Shown here piece after piece: positions 14,648 through 24,287 of a stretch of DNA of 64,000 bases. Position numbers and translations under genes: made by a program. The stretch spans positions 33,623,602-33,687,601 of the forward strand of contig CM060464.1 in the NCBI GenBank assembly GCA_030544235.1. The letters run 5' to 3'. This stretch comes from Lepturacanthus savala. Lineage: Eukaryota; Chordata; Actinopteri; Scombriformes; Trichiuridae. The notes below the pieces were generated by a model. That model searched no databases and was not told the DNA's origin. It was given only the letters and a program-made list of their open reading frames with translations. Numbering within the stretch: the first letter of the stretch is position 1; each line of letters opens with the position of its first letter.

Positions 14648-15840
14648 TTTTGGATCAGAAATTCACCTGGAAAAGCTATTGTTTTCATGTGGTTTGTGTT
14701 TTAAAGTTTTTATTGCTCCATATGCATTCTCTCGGTCTGAAGAGCACAAAAAGACAAAATGCTATGTAGACCTAAATCAGTACAATATTTTTATAGAAAA
14801 TCTTATTTACCTTTTACTTTATGTGAAATGGTATAGTTTTGGATCAGAAATTCACCTGGAAAAGCTATTGTTTTCATGTGGTTTGTGTTTTAAAGTTTTT
14901 ATTGCTCCATTTGCATTCTCTCGGTCTGAAGAGCACAAAAAGACAAAATGCTATGTAGGCCTAAATCAGTACAATATTTTTACAGAAAATCTCATTTACC
15001 ATTTACTATATGTAAAATGGTATAGTTTTGGATCAGAAATTCACCTGGAAAAGCTATTGTTTTCATGTGGTTTGTGTTTTAAAGTTTTTATTGCTCCATA
15101 TGCATTCTCTCGGTCTGAAGAGCACAAAAAGACAAAATGCTATGTAGGCCTAAATCAGTACAATATTTTTACAGAAAATCTCATTTACCATTTACTATAT
15201 GTAAAATGGTATAGTTTTGGATCAGAAATTCACCTGGAAAAGCTATTGTTTTCATGTGGTTTGTGTTTTAAAGTTTTTATTGCTCCATATGCATTCTCTC
15301 GGTCTGAAGAGCACAAAAAGACAAAATGCTATGTAGACCTAAATCAGTACAATATTTTTAGAGAAAATCTTATTTACCTTTTACTTTATGTGAAATGGTA
15401 TAGTTGTGGATCAGAAATTCACCTGGAAAAGCTATTGTTTTCATGTGGTTGGTGTTTTAAAGTTTTTATTGCTCCATTTGCATTCTCTCGGTCTGAAGAG
15501 CACAAAAAGACAAAATGCTATGTAGGCCTAAATCAGTACAATATTTTTACAGAAAATCTCATTTACCATTTACTATATGTAAAATGGTATAGTTTTGGAT
15601 CAGAAATTCACCTGGAAAAGCTATTGTTTTCATGTGGTTTGTGTTTTAAAGTTTTTATTGCTCCATATGCATTCTCTCGGTCTGAAGAGCACAAAAAGAC
15701 AAAATGCTATGTAGACCTAAATCAGTACAATATTTTTATAGAAAATCTTATTTACCTTTTACTTTATGTGAAATGGTATAGTTTGGGATCAGAAATTCAC
15801 CTGGAAAAGCTATTGTTTTCATGTGGTTTGTGTTTTAAAG
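12500..15840 (+). repeat. Array-1 block also present in array 2 (offset 39643)
   Basis: Private variants are shared with array 2 at one constant offset: TATAATTTTGAATTAG at 12563 and 52206, TGTGTTTAAAAG at 13371 and 53014, and the extra-T tract near 14600 and 54243. The match spans about 3.3 kb and ends where array 1 continues with an F-type monomer and array 2 with a type-C monomer. Boundaries are approximate to within a monomer. Confidence 0.85.
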
Positions 15841-16740
15841 TTTTTATTGCTCCATTTGCATTCTCTCGGTCTGAAGAGCACAAAAAGACAAAATGCTATG
15901 TAGGCCTAAATCAGTACAATATTTTTACAGAAAATCTCATTTACCATTTACTATATGTAAAATGGTATAGTTTTGGATCAGAAATTCACCTGGAAAAGCT
16001 ATTGTTTTCATGTGGTTTGTGTTTTAAAGTTTTTATTGCTCCATTTGCATTCTCTCGGTCTGAAGAGCACAAAAAGACAAAATGCTATGTAGACCTAAAT
16101 CAGTACAATATTTTTACAGAAAATCTTATTTACCTTTTACTTTATGTGAAATGGTATAGTTTTGGATCAGAAATTCACCTGGAAAAGCTATTGTTTTCAT
16201 GTGGTTTGTGTTTTAAAGTTTTTATTGCTCCATATGCATTCTCTCGGTCTGAAGAGCACAAAAAGACAAAAAGCTATGTAGGCCTAAATAAGTACAATAT
16301 TTTTATAAACAATCATATTTACCTTTTACTATATGTAAAATGGTATAGTTTGGGATCAGAAATTCACCTGGAAAAGCTATTGTTTTCATGTGGTTTGTGT
16401 TTTAAAGTTTTTATTGCTCCATTTGCATTCTCTCGGTCTGAAGAGCACAAAAAGACAAAATGCTATGTAGGCCTAAATCAGTACAATATTTTTACAGAAA
16501 ATCTCATTTACCATTTACTATATGTAAAATGGTATAGTTTTGGATCAGAAATTCACCTGGAAAAGCTATTGTTTTCATGTGGTTTGTGTTTTAAAGTTTT
16601 TATTGCTCCATATGCATTCTCTCGGTCTGAAGAGCACAAAAAGACAAAATGCTATGTAGACCTAAATCAGTACAATATTTTTAGAGAAAATCTTATTTAC
16701 CTTTTACTTTATGTGAAATTTTACTTGTGAAAAAGTGAAT

Positions 16741-16886
16741 AGCTTTTGAAAACAATAGCTTTTCCATACCATTGTACATAAAGTAAAAGGTAAACAAGAT
16801 TTTCTCTAAAAATATTTAACTGATTTAGGCCTACAAGGCTTTTCATCTCATTGTTCTCTTCCAAACGAGAGAAAGCTTATGGAGCA
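16741..16886 (-). repeat. Diverged inverted partial satellite monomer closing array 1
   Basis: Read on the minus strand this matches the satellite (GCTCCATAAGC, TAGGCCTAAATCAG, AAATATTTTTAGAGAAAATC, AAGCTATTGTTTTC) with many substitutions and about 25 bp missing around the CACCTGG region. It lies 21 bp after the last forward monomer, so the array ends in a fold-back. The same structure recurs at 60543-60688. The copy is more diverged than the array, as expected for satellite edges that escape homogenisation. Confidence 0.85.
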
Positions 16887-17636
16887 CTGTACATTGCAGC
16901 TACACCACATATAACTATAAGAAACGACTGGATATTTTTTTTAACTTTTTTTTTTTTACGTTGATGCCCTTCAACTAAAAGAGTTTACAAAGAATGTGGT
17001 ATAAACCATTCCATAGACATCTGGCATGGGTCGAAGAACTTGAGCAAAAAACTTATATTGGTATGTTCTGGACTCTCCTTACAAATGGTACATTAGCTAC
17101 ATTATAATAATATCCTATATTATTTAGGATGTTTGAATACAGTAAATTCATTCTAATAGAATAGAATGTTAATAATGTTAGAATTAATTTATTGATATAT
17201 TGTCAGCCATTAATGCAATATGTAATCTCCAGCAGCTGGGCCGTTACCATGGTGACTAACTTCTCTGCTACATTTGAATTCATGACTATCCGACTAAATC
17301 TGGGGAGGCAGAAAGGCTACCTCTGGTCGGACCACATGCCAAACAAATGGTCATAAATCGAAAACCGTAAAAGATGGTGACAAAATGATCAGATTTTCTG
17401 AGAGCAGGCTTTCCCCGGTCGTACTGATATAATTTTTAATTCTGTGTAGAATTCACAGCTTGGTTAGTGGTATTTTTTCGATCACGACGACAGTCGTACC
17501 TACGTTTTGATATAACAATTATTGATGTGCAGTGAGTGCAGCAGTTACTACAGCAATTTACAAATTTATTTTTTTGGGCCATTTTCTCTCCCTCTACACT
17601 AACAATGACATCACCCACTCTATCTTCCTGAGACTC
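16887..17636. other. Unassigned sequence downstream of array 1
   Basis: About 750 bp with no convincing coding region. A 60-codon minus-strand open frame at 17436-17618 has no recognisable feature. A palindromic GTTACCATGGTGAC at 17243-17256 resembles an RFX X-box, but it stands alone. The segment recurs nearly identically at 60689-61438. Confidence 0.5.
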
Positions 17637-17828
17637 TTAAAGCAAGAGTAACGAGATCGTTGGTTTTAAAAATGTAAGCAATAGAAAGTACAGATTCTTG
17701 TGTGAAAATGTAATGAGTAGAAGCCAGAAGTAGGCAGAAAAAATTGTAATGGAGTAAAGGATAGATACCTAAAAAGTGTACTTAAGTACAGTAACAAAGT
17801 ATTTGTACTTCGTTACTTGACACCTCTG
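17637..17828. mobile_element. hAT (Tol2-type) end fragment, 192 bp
   Basis: The segment ends in CACCTCTG preceded by AAGTACAGTAACAAAG and GTTACTTGA. Read on the minus strand it begins CAGAGGTG followed by ACT/AGT-rich subterminal repeats, the style of Tol2-like hAT termini. A copy of the same length is at 23124-23315, about 93% identical by eye, and shares both boundaries (TTAAAGCAAGAG to CACCTCTG). No partner terminus was found, so it is either a terminal fragment or a small non-autonomous derivative. Confidence 0.65.
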
Positions 17829-17838
17829 GTTTAGATGT

Positions 17839-17990
17839 ATTCAACACAGTTATGTTGAGTTCATTTAACAGAGTTATGGTGGAATTATTAAATAAAGCCA
17901 TGTTGTATTTATTACACAAAGTCATATTTGATTTAGTGAACAAAGTTATGTTAGACTTATTGAAGAAAGTTATATTGAAATCAATGAACT
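17839..17990 (+). repeat. Degenerate 24-bp minisatellite (about 6 units)
   Basis: Successive 24-bp units share the pattern TATT-AACA-AGTTATGTTG-ATT: ACACAGTTATGTTGAGTT, ACAGAGTTATGGTGGAAT, ATAAAGCCATGTTGTATT, ACAAAGTCATATTTGATT and so on. The array stops just before the target-site duplication of the hAT element at 18004. It is copied at 61641-61792 with one substitution. Confidence 0.75.
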
Positions 17991-17995
17991 AATGA

Positions 17996-18003
17996 GCTAC
18001 TAT
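17996..18003. repeat. 8-bp target-site duplication (left) of hAT element
   Basis: GCTACTAT immediately precedes the element's CAGG terminus. The identical 8-mer directly follows the right terminus at 20715-20722. An 8-bp duplication is the hAT superfamily signature. Confidence 0.85.
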
Positions 18004-19135
18004 CAGGCGCGCAGATAGGTTTGAGAAACTGGGGGGGACGAAGTCACGAAGCTGCCCCCCCCCCCATCACCACATCCCCACATCCCCACATCCACGCACA
18101 GGCTGCCTGCCTAACACCCACTGTCACACTATAGTGCTCCTAAGTGCTGTCCAAAAAATCCCCACCATAGAACACAAAACATTACAGTAGCAGCCTTTTA
18201 AGAATGAATACATGAACATGGGTCAGCGGTAAGAATTCCTTGCGAGTAGTCACATGAAATGGAATAATGCAAACACCATGGACCCCTTTCAACTGACTGA
18301 TAATGAAACCATCGGTCCTGCTAGCCTACAAGGCTGTAGATAATTTTGTCAAAATCGCGCAGAAGTGGTGAATTGTACACTTAAGACACACGGCCATCGC
18401 TTTAAGTGTTTGTTTTAAGTTTGTGAGTTTTTAGAAGAATATAGATACGAAAATGCCCGTCTACTGTATTAGCACAATAAAAATACAATTTAGCGCAAAT
18501 GAGCAGAACCTTCTTCAGGGAATGCTTCAAAACAACCAAATGAGCTCAAGTCAATGTGTCGCAGCAGTGGGTAAAATGAATAACCAAACGTCCTACCTTA
18601 AAACGTTGTCTTGATACCATGACTTCTTGCGATTATTCCATTTTGATCCACAGGACACAACTGCACTGCTAGCGAGCCATGTTGACTAAGCTACCATTCC
18701 ATTGCTACTTCACATCTGGATCCTGTGTAGGCAAACCGTGTGCCCAGACATCACCGAAGCTCCGTCGAACCCAAAACCAGCATACACGGATATGCTAATT
18801 ATATTATTTCAACCAATATTATATCAAATCCTACTATCACACACGTACTGGAAACACAACTGGTTTGTTTACAGTGCAGATCTCGCGGGAGTAAACATCC
18901 CTGGGGCTAATTCTACGGGGTGCCTTAGGGGACATTACGGTTGCATCTTCTCACAGTAACGCAGCAAGTTTAACGCATTTCATTACCACTAAATGGTCAG
19001 TAGATGGCGCCTTAGCTTCGCAAAAAACATGCAAACGATGCAAATCATTAACAGTATCCAGTAACAGTATAGGCCTATTTAGACCAGCACAGCAGCCCCT
19101 GTAATACAAAATATCCAGAGACTCATGGTAATATA

Positions 19136-19400
19136 CAGGTGCTGCCCATATTAATTAGAATATCATGTAGAAATTGTTTTATTTCCACAATTTCATCAAG
19201 ACTGTTACATTTTCTGAGATATCAAAAGTTGAGGGTTTTTTTTTTTTTGAAGACCAAGATGTGCAAAAAAATAAATAATGAATTGTGGGAACAGTTTAAG
19301 ATGTAGCTCATGTATTAATAATGAACATTTAACATTATTGATGAAATTGTGGAAATAAAACAACTTTTACATGATATTCTAATTATGTGGGCTACACCTG
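19136..19400. mobile_element. Tc1/mariner-type MITE, 265 bp, nested in the hAT element
   Basis: Long inverted terminal repeats run inward from CAGGTG at 19136 and CACCTG ending at 19400. Both arms carry ATTAGAATATCATGTA and TTTATTTCCACAATTTCATC, about 60 bp of near-inverted identity. TA dinucleotides flank both ends (19134-19135 and 19401-19402), the Tc1/mariner target duplication. There is no coding capacity. A duplicate copy is at 62940-63204. Confidence 0.8.
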
Positions 19401-20294
19401 TAGTTCAAAGAGATGACAAACTGTCAATTCAATGGGCTCATTTGACAACATTATGTTAAGTAATTTGAGAATTTGACCTAAAATACTTGGTTTGCCTTTT
19501 TTTTCTTTGTATGTTTTCCTGTATGAAGTGTACCATTGTAATATCATCCTAAAGCCATTTTCAACCAAGCTAGTGTTAAAAGTTACTCTACTAAATAGCT
19601 GAAATTTGGTGATTTCAAAGGATTTTCATATCAGCTTTTTTTTTCTTTTTAAACATTCTAGCCCCTGTACCTCATTGACAGTACATCACAAAAGTCTCCT
19701 CAAAAGTCAGTCTCTTCCAGTAGATTCCACAGAGCTTTCAAGTCATACCAGCCACTTTAGTGTGCAGACACAGTAACCATTTAAGTAAATAAAGAGGTTA
19801 ATAAAGTTTATTAATGCTGATACTAATGCAAATCACCCAGCCAGCACACCATATGCCGTTTACAAAGCTGTTTTATTTAAAAACAAAAACAAACAAACCT
19901 GACTTTCAATAAATGGAGTGGAGTGAATTATATGAAGGATCCAAAAACCTCCCTCCTCCGATCCTTGCCCTGAATAAACGTCTGGGCAATGTCTCTCCTA
20001 TTGAGATTTTCCAGCCTTTCTTGGTGGATATGGCACACTGCCATTCCATTCAGCCTTCTTTGGGTCATGTGGCGTGGCGAGGAAAGTCAGATTAACAAAA
20101 ACGCCAAACGGCATTACGTTATTAATGTCCAACGAGGTATTTAAATGTAGGCAACAGGCTACGCGGAGATAGAAGGCGAACGTTTGTCTCTTGCCTCGTA
20201 CGATTTTACTTTCACGAGAGGACATTACTTCGAGACTCTCAGAAATGCAATGTGGTATGATTAAGTATATATTTATAAAGTACAATTTACTTAC

Positions 20295-20357
20295 AGAAGT
20301 GACTTTTTGAAAAAACGACGCAATAGTCTTTTGCTTTTTTGTTGGCCGTCTCATCAT
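20295..20357 (-). pseudogene. First exon of a hAT transposase with a PIP-box-like peptide
   Basis: A minus-strand ATG at 20357 opens a 21-codon exon rich in R and K. It is followed exactly by a strong splice donor (GTAAGT, at 20294 downward). The peptide includes QKTIASFF, which fits the PCNA-binding PIP-box consensus Q-x-x-[ILM]-x-x-F-F. Basic N termini ending in a short I-x-x-FF motif are common in hAT-type transposases. The downstream exons are not recognisable, so this is a remnant. The function is inferred only from position inside the hAT element and from the motif. Confidence 0.45.
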
Positions 20358-20714
20358 GCCATGCCGTGCTGCTGAACGTGCAGCTAGCTGTCCAAGTGAT
20401 CAGTTGGTAACCGTGGCAACCAAAGTCGACGACGACTCCACACTCGTTGCTGCACAGTCTAAACGAATCACTTGCTTGATGCGTGTTGTTACACACAACC
20501 CGCATCAGCACACACACCTCAGTAAACTAAATATTATGTTAATTCATATTTTGGTTTCCTCGTGATGCTTGAATCAGAAGATTTCAAGACGATAAAGTTA
20601 AAAAAAAAATAAAAATAAAAAATAAGCTACATAAAAGTAGGTGGGACGGATCTACGGTCATTCAAAAGTGGGTGTGTCATGACACACCTGACACACCCAC
20701 TATCTGCGCCCCTG

Positions 20715-20722
20715 GCTACTAT
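20715..20722. repeat. 8-bp target-site duplication (right) of hAT element
   Basis: GCTACTAT directly follows the terminal CCCCTG and equals the left copy at 17996-18003. It runs into a short (AT)n tract. Confidence 0.85.
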
Positions 20723-21560
20723 ATATATATATATTCAAATAAATGACACAAAATTGAATTCCTTAAACTCGCATTTATTTATAACAATCAAGTATGCAAT
20801 TGTGTAACAATACAAGCCAAATGTGGTGGTCATCACCATCTAGAAAAATACATAGCATGTGTAACCAATGTAAACTGTTGCTTTTTTATTAAAGCAACAT
20901 TCCGTTCCTTCAAAGTGCAAATGCTTCTTAAAGTTACATTTAAAAAAAAAATTCACTTTCAAAATTTCAATCAGAAAACATTTGGCTTTCAGATGACCAA
21001 TACAAACAAAAATGTCAAAGTAACTGCCTGAGGTGATCCTAGGGTTACTGTACTTTTCAAAAAAGCAAAATAAATGGACCATTTTGCCAAGTCACAAAAA
21101 CCCAAAACAGGCTGAAGAGTGTGGAGACTATAGTAGAGGAACGTTTTAAGTTATCTGTCTCTGGTTTGTCCTTTTGACTTTCAGTATGGCAGCTTTCAGT
21201 ATGGCAGTACTAATACAAAGAAAATTGTCGACTCTTGAAGTTGCATTTGGCTGCTTTACGATTACTAAAATCTAGATGGCTAAAACAGCCCCCATACAAA
21301 AGTCAAATCAAAATGTTACCATGGTAAATGCCATCATGGCTGACTATGCATTTTGCTACCAGTCTATCTTCACTAGATGTAGCTGTTTCAGGGATTTAAA
21401 TTTCTCATAGTTGTAAATAGCTATGCATAGGGAGTCCACAGTCTTGGCCGGGCTGTGGATTGCCCCACCTTCGTCTGTGGCTATTTCCCATGTGACCTGG
21501 TCGGTCACATGTTATGAAAGAAAAGACGGGACAGATCTTATTTATTGGCACCCAGTTTTG
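20723..21560. other. Unassigned AT-rich sequence
   Basis: Nothing coding is supportable. On the minus strand the segment ending near 20740 has AATAAATG and A-rich runs reminiscent of a 3' UTR, but no upstream reading frame joins it. A palindrome TTACCATGGTAA sits near 21318. The open frame at 20840-21082 looks like chance. Confidence 0.4.
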
Positions 21561-21564
21561 AGGA

Positions 21565-21830
21565 AAAAAAGAAGAAGAAACGTATGACACATCTTTTCCC
21601 ACATGAAATGAATGAGAAGTTGTGAAACCTGACACATTTTCAGTAAAAGGCCCTATAGAAATTAGAAATAGTAGACTTGTAGTAGATACTGGTAGACTCA
21701 AAAGAATCCCTCCAACCCCCACAACTCTTACTGTTTCTTTGGATTTTTTCAACTTTATGGATTTTGTTGGTTTTAAATTCGAAAGTGAAGCTCCTGTATC
21801 CACAAGACATAAGGTCTCTATTTACCTCGA
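21565..21830 (-). pseudogene. ERV aspartic protease fragment (ERV-A)
   Basis: On the minus strand, codons at 21803-21786 read V-D-T-G-A-S, the retroviral protease active-site motif. About 30 codons later comes VVGVGG, which fits the flap region. The frame then degrades into unrelated residues after about 21600, and no following reverse transcriptase is readable. It lies directly downstream, on the minus strand, of the gag fragment at 22010-22740, so the two are one decayed gag-pro segment. No intact protease is possible. Confidence 0.7.
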
Positions 21831-22009
21831 TCATGAAATTAGGTTCTTCATTTGTTGTTGCCAATTTAATTAGTGGAGCTTGGATAACATTTCCTTCTGT
21901 TTTAATTTGGTCACTGTCCTGACAGCTCTATGAGTTGTGCGGTGGGGGATGCTGGTATTCCTCCTGAGTTCTCCCTAATGCTGCCATAGGCAGGGTATAT
22001 TTGTTTTGT

Positions 22010-22740
22010 TGTGCTCTATGTGGACAGTCCCCTACCCAGTGATCTGGCTCACCACAAAAGAAGAAGGATCACATTCTGATTTGATTGATTGTCATGTATT
22101 TCTGTCCCTCCTTCCTCTGTTGTTGGTTCCCCTGCCTCTGCAACCTCTCGGAGCTCCGCCTGTATAGTGAGAAACTTGAACATACATTAGCATTTCTTGC
22201 ATTTTATAATATATTTGTTCTGTATTATCCCAATGATGCTGAGCTAGCTCTACTAGTTTATTCATAGGTTTTCCTGAGGACCCAACTGTCATTTGCACTT
22301 TCAATTAAATTTTTGGTTGAAGGCTACTCACAAAGTTATATGCTGGATCACATTCCGCTGAACAGCTAAAGCTATCACATTGTAGAATGTCTGTGCTTCT
22401 TCGTAGGGTTACTGGGAATTTCACATATCTCCAAATGTGAAGGTCACCAGACATTGATTCATGCGTCACATCAAAGCCAACTGAATTCCTTTGATGTTCC
22501 CCACCTTCCCTTTTGTTGACATCCAAATGTCTTTGTTTTCCTTGTGATTGCTTTGATCTCATGACATAGAAGCTATAGACCCACCACCATTCAGGGTTGA
22601 CTTTCTGTAACAGACTTGGTCTGTGACAGTATAGATCACTGAGAATAAATTTCCCACCATACAGCAAACTTGTACAAGACTCTGGAATTTTCTTCAACAA
22701 ACATCACAAAAAAAACCAAAAACTGTAACTAAGCCGATTG
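22010..22740 (-). pseudogene. ERV gag (capsid to nucleocapsid) fragment (ERV-A)
   Basis: Two minus-strand open stretches, 22700-22305 and 22304-22092, lie in the same frame and are separated by one TAA stop. The second ends in an R/G-rich basic linker, as in nucleocapsid proteins. A zinc knuckle follows at 22060-22021, read as F-F-F-C-G-E-P-D-H-W-V-G-D-C. Its first cysteine is replaced by F, and another frame break separates it from the linker. The protease follows at 21803. The assignment rests on this order (basic linker, CCHC, protease). Confidence 0.6.
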
Positions 22741-23123
22741 CGCAGTATGACATTTTTCGGGGTACTTGTATAGATGCTAGATTTCAGTGCTTCTCTGACT
22801 TCAAACTTCCGATTTACAAGGACAACTGAATGCACCTTGTTGCAAAAACACTGCGACGATCACTTTCTCCTTTATTTAACCTGTTTGTCGACTTACGTAG
22901 GGACAGTGTGGGAGAGGGGGACAGATCGGTGTCACTGTAAATGTGTCCTCTGTGCTATCTGCGCCCATGCAGACATAAAAAAGTTTTTTTATGTTTGTAT
23001 AATATTTATTTTTGAAGGTGCATTTGTAACCCATAGATAGACCCACGCTCTGGTTCTTCCGGCCGGCATCCGACACAGTGCAACAGTTTTCACCCGTTTT
23101 ATAAAAGTTAGCGGTTCACCAAG
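22741..23123. other. Unassigned sequence
   Basis: An 88-codon plus-strand open frame at 22774-23040 has several cysteines and histidines (HCKC, CAIC) but no spacing I can tie to a family. There is no start context and no neighbouring exon. Treated as non-coding. Confidence 0.4.
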
Positions 23124-23315
23124 TTAAAGCAAGAGTAACGAGACCGTTGGTTTTAAAAATGTAAGCAATAGAAAGTACAGACACTTGTGTGAAAATGTAA
23201 TGACTAGAAGTCAGAAGTAGGCAGAAAAAATAGTAATGGAGTAAAGTATAGATACCTAAAAAGTGTGCTTAAGTACAGTAACAAAGTATTTGTACTTTAT
23301 TACTTGACACCTCTG
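23124..23315. mobile_element. hAT (Tol2-type) end fragment, second locus
   Basis: 192 bp colinear with 17637-17828, running from TTAAAGCAAGAG to the terminal CACCTCTG, with scattered substitutions. The flanks are unrelated (ACCAAG on the left, ATGATACC on the right), so this is an independent insertion of the same element rather than part of the segmental duplication. Confidence 0.65.
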
Positions 23316-23879
23316 ATGATACCCCAGTTTTTAAGCTGGAAGTGCTCAGTTCTGATGTTATGTTGTGTGTAGCTCCGAGTTCCGACGTCCAATAAAGCAT
23401 CATCTCGACCCATGTGTGGTCCTAGAGGAGCAGGTTCTTTTGCCTGTGCCTGCCGCGTGAACCTGATTCAAATGGCTGAATGATTAACTCAAAGAGTAAG
23501 TGATGATTTATCTATTGAGCCAAAGAAGGAAACAAAAAATCAGCATTTTTTTTCTTTTAAGAACCAAAAGGTATAAATATCCAACGCCTGTTGCCTTTCC
23601 AAATAGACCCCCTATGGAAATGTTACCATCATCACCGCCATGTACTGCTAGTGTCTCTCTGTTTCTGGCAGTTTTGCAGGCCTGAATACCTACCTCTTGA
23701 GTGCTACCTCAGTTTGGATGTTGAATTCCAAAAAAGTTTGAGAAAGAACATGCTCCTCGAGTTGCTTTGTCTTTGATAGTAATGGGATTATGATGATGCT
23801 GTGTCTTAGGCCACGTGTATAATCTGTTTCAAATTAAGCTTCCAATCTATATATTGGCACCGACTAATTTATTTTATGT
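23316..23879. other. Unassigned sequence between hAT ends
   Basis: No gene recognised. An AATAAAGC word with nearby LTR-like composition is at about 23391, but no LTR ends could be fixed. Short open frames at 23500-23776 overlap each other in different frames and look fortuitous. Confidence 0.35.
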
Positions 23880-24050
23880 ATTTTTTTTTTATGTTACTTT
23901 ATACTTTAAGTAGATTTATGAGCACATACTTTTTCAGTTTACTTGAGTAAAGACATCAAGTTGATACGTAAACTTTTACCAGAGTGTTTTTAAACTGCAG
24001 TATCTATACTTTTACTTAAGTAACAAATGTGTGTACTTTTGACACCACTG
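23880..24050. mobile_element. hAT terminal fragment ending CACCACTG
   Basis: The right edge reads ACTTTTACTTAAGTAAC, then GTGTACTTTTGACACCACTG. Its reverse complement starts CAGTGGTG followed by AAAAGTAC and TACTTAAGTAAAAGTA repeats, typical of a hAT terminus. The variant terminus (CACCACTG rather than CACCTCTG) indicates a related but distinct family. The left boundary is uncertain. Confidence 0.55.
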
Positions 24051-24098
24051 ATATAAACCCAGTTTTGTGCAACCGGTTCCCAAAACTCAGTTAAAGGA

Positions 24099-24123
24099 AG
24101 GGTAGGGTTAGGGTTAGGGTTAA
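24099..24123 (+). repeat. Short telomere-like (TTAGGG)n tract
   Basis: Three consecutive GGGTTA units follow GGGTA. It is too short to be a relic of a telomere fusion and is common in fish genomes. Confidence 0.6.
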
Positions 24124-24287
24124 ACTTGCTTCAAGCAGGCAGCATTTAAAAAAAAACACCTCACAAGACCAACCCCCTGTCTCCAGACTCCCCCGTGAAG
24201 CCACGTCCCCAGAGAACAGGAGCGTGCACCACTTGTTCTCGAAGGTTAGCGAATGCAACGCTACTACATTCCGCTACGTTTTTTCGT

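Larger units (their letters stand above)
1..16719 (+). repeat. 189-bp satellite array 1 (about 88 tandem monomers)
   Basis: Direct repetition with a period of exactly 189 bp; for example the TTTTCATGTGGTTTG word recurs at 129 and 318. The array enters from the left edge and stops abruptly at 16719, inside a monomer. Three subfamilies are visible. Type A has GTAGGCCT, CAGAAAATCTCATTTACC and CTATATG. Type B has GTAGACCT, TAGA or GAGA before AAATCTTATTT, and CTTTATGTG. Type C has AAAAGCTATG, AATAAG and AAACAATC. Other diagnostic sites are CCATATGC or CCATTTGC and GGATCAG or GGATTAG. Monomers differ by only a few substitutions. The monomer is AT-rich and of roughly nucleosome length, which suits centromeric or pericentromeric satellites, but I found no CENP-B-box-like motif. 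Confidence 0.98.
18004..20714 (-). mobile_element. hAT-superfamily DNA transposon, 2711 bp, transposase mostly lost
   Basis: The left end begins CAGGCGCGCAGATAG. The right end, read on the minus strand, begins CAGGGGCGCAGATAG, so 14 of the first 15 bases match. Perfect 8-bp GCTACTAT duplications flank it. A candidate first transposase exon with a clean splice donor lies at 20295-20357 on the minus strand. No RW/DDE catalytic region or dimerisation domain could be read in the remaining 2.2 kb, so the element is non-autonomous or internally deleted. A MITE is nested at 19136-19400, and a G tract and a C tract sit near the left end. A near-identical copy starts at 61806. Insertion therefore predates the segmental duplication. 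Confidence 0.8.

Noticed and set aside
1..16719. CRISPR-like or bacterial repeat array
   Set aside because: Units are contiguous 189-bp monomers without spacers, in a clearly eukaryotic context.
18702..18959. 85-codon open frame inside the hAT element (and copy at 62506-62763)
   Set aside because: No transposase motif, wrong strand relative to the exon-1 remnant, and conserved only because of the recent duplication.
20406..20421. RFX X-box upstream of the transposase start
   Set aside because: The GGTAACC and GGCAACC half-sites are in direct, not inverted, orientation, so the X-box consensus is not met.
24099..24123. Ancient telomere fusion
   Set aside because: Only about three TTAGGG units on one strand, with no head-to-head arrangement.
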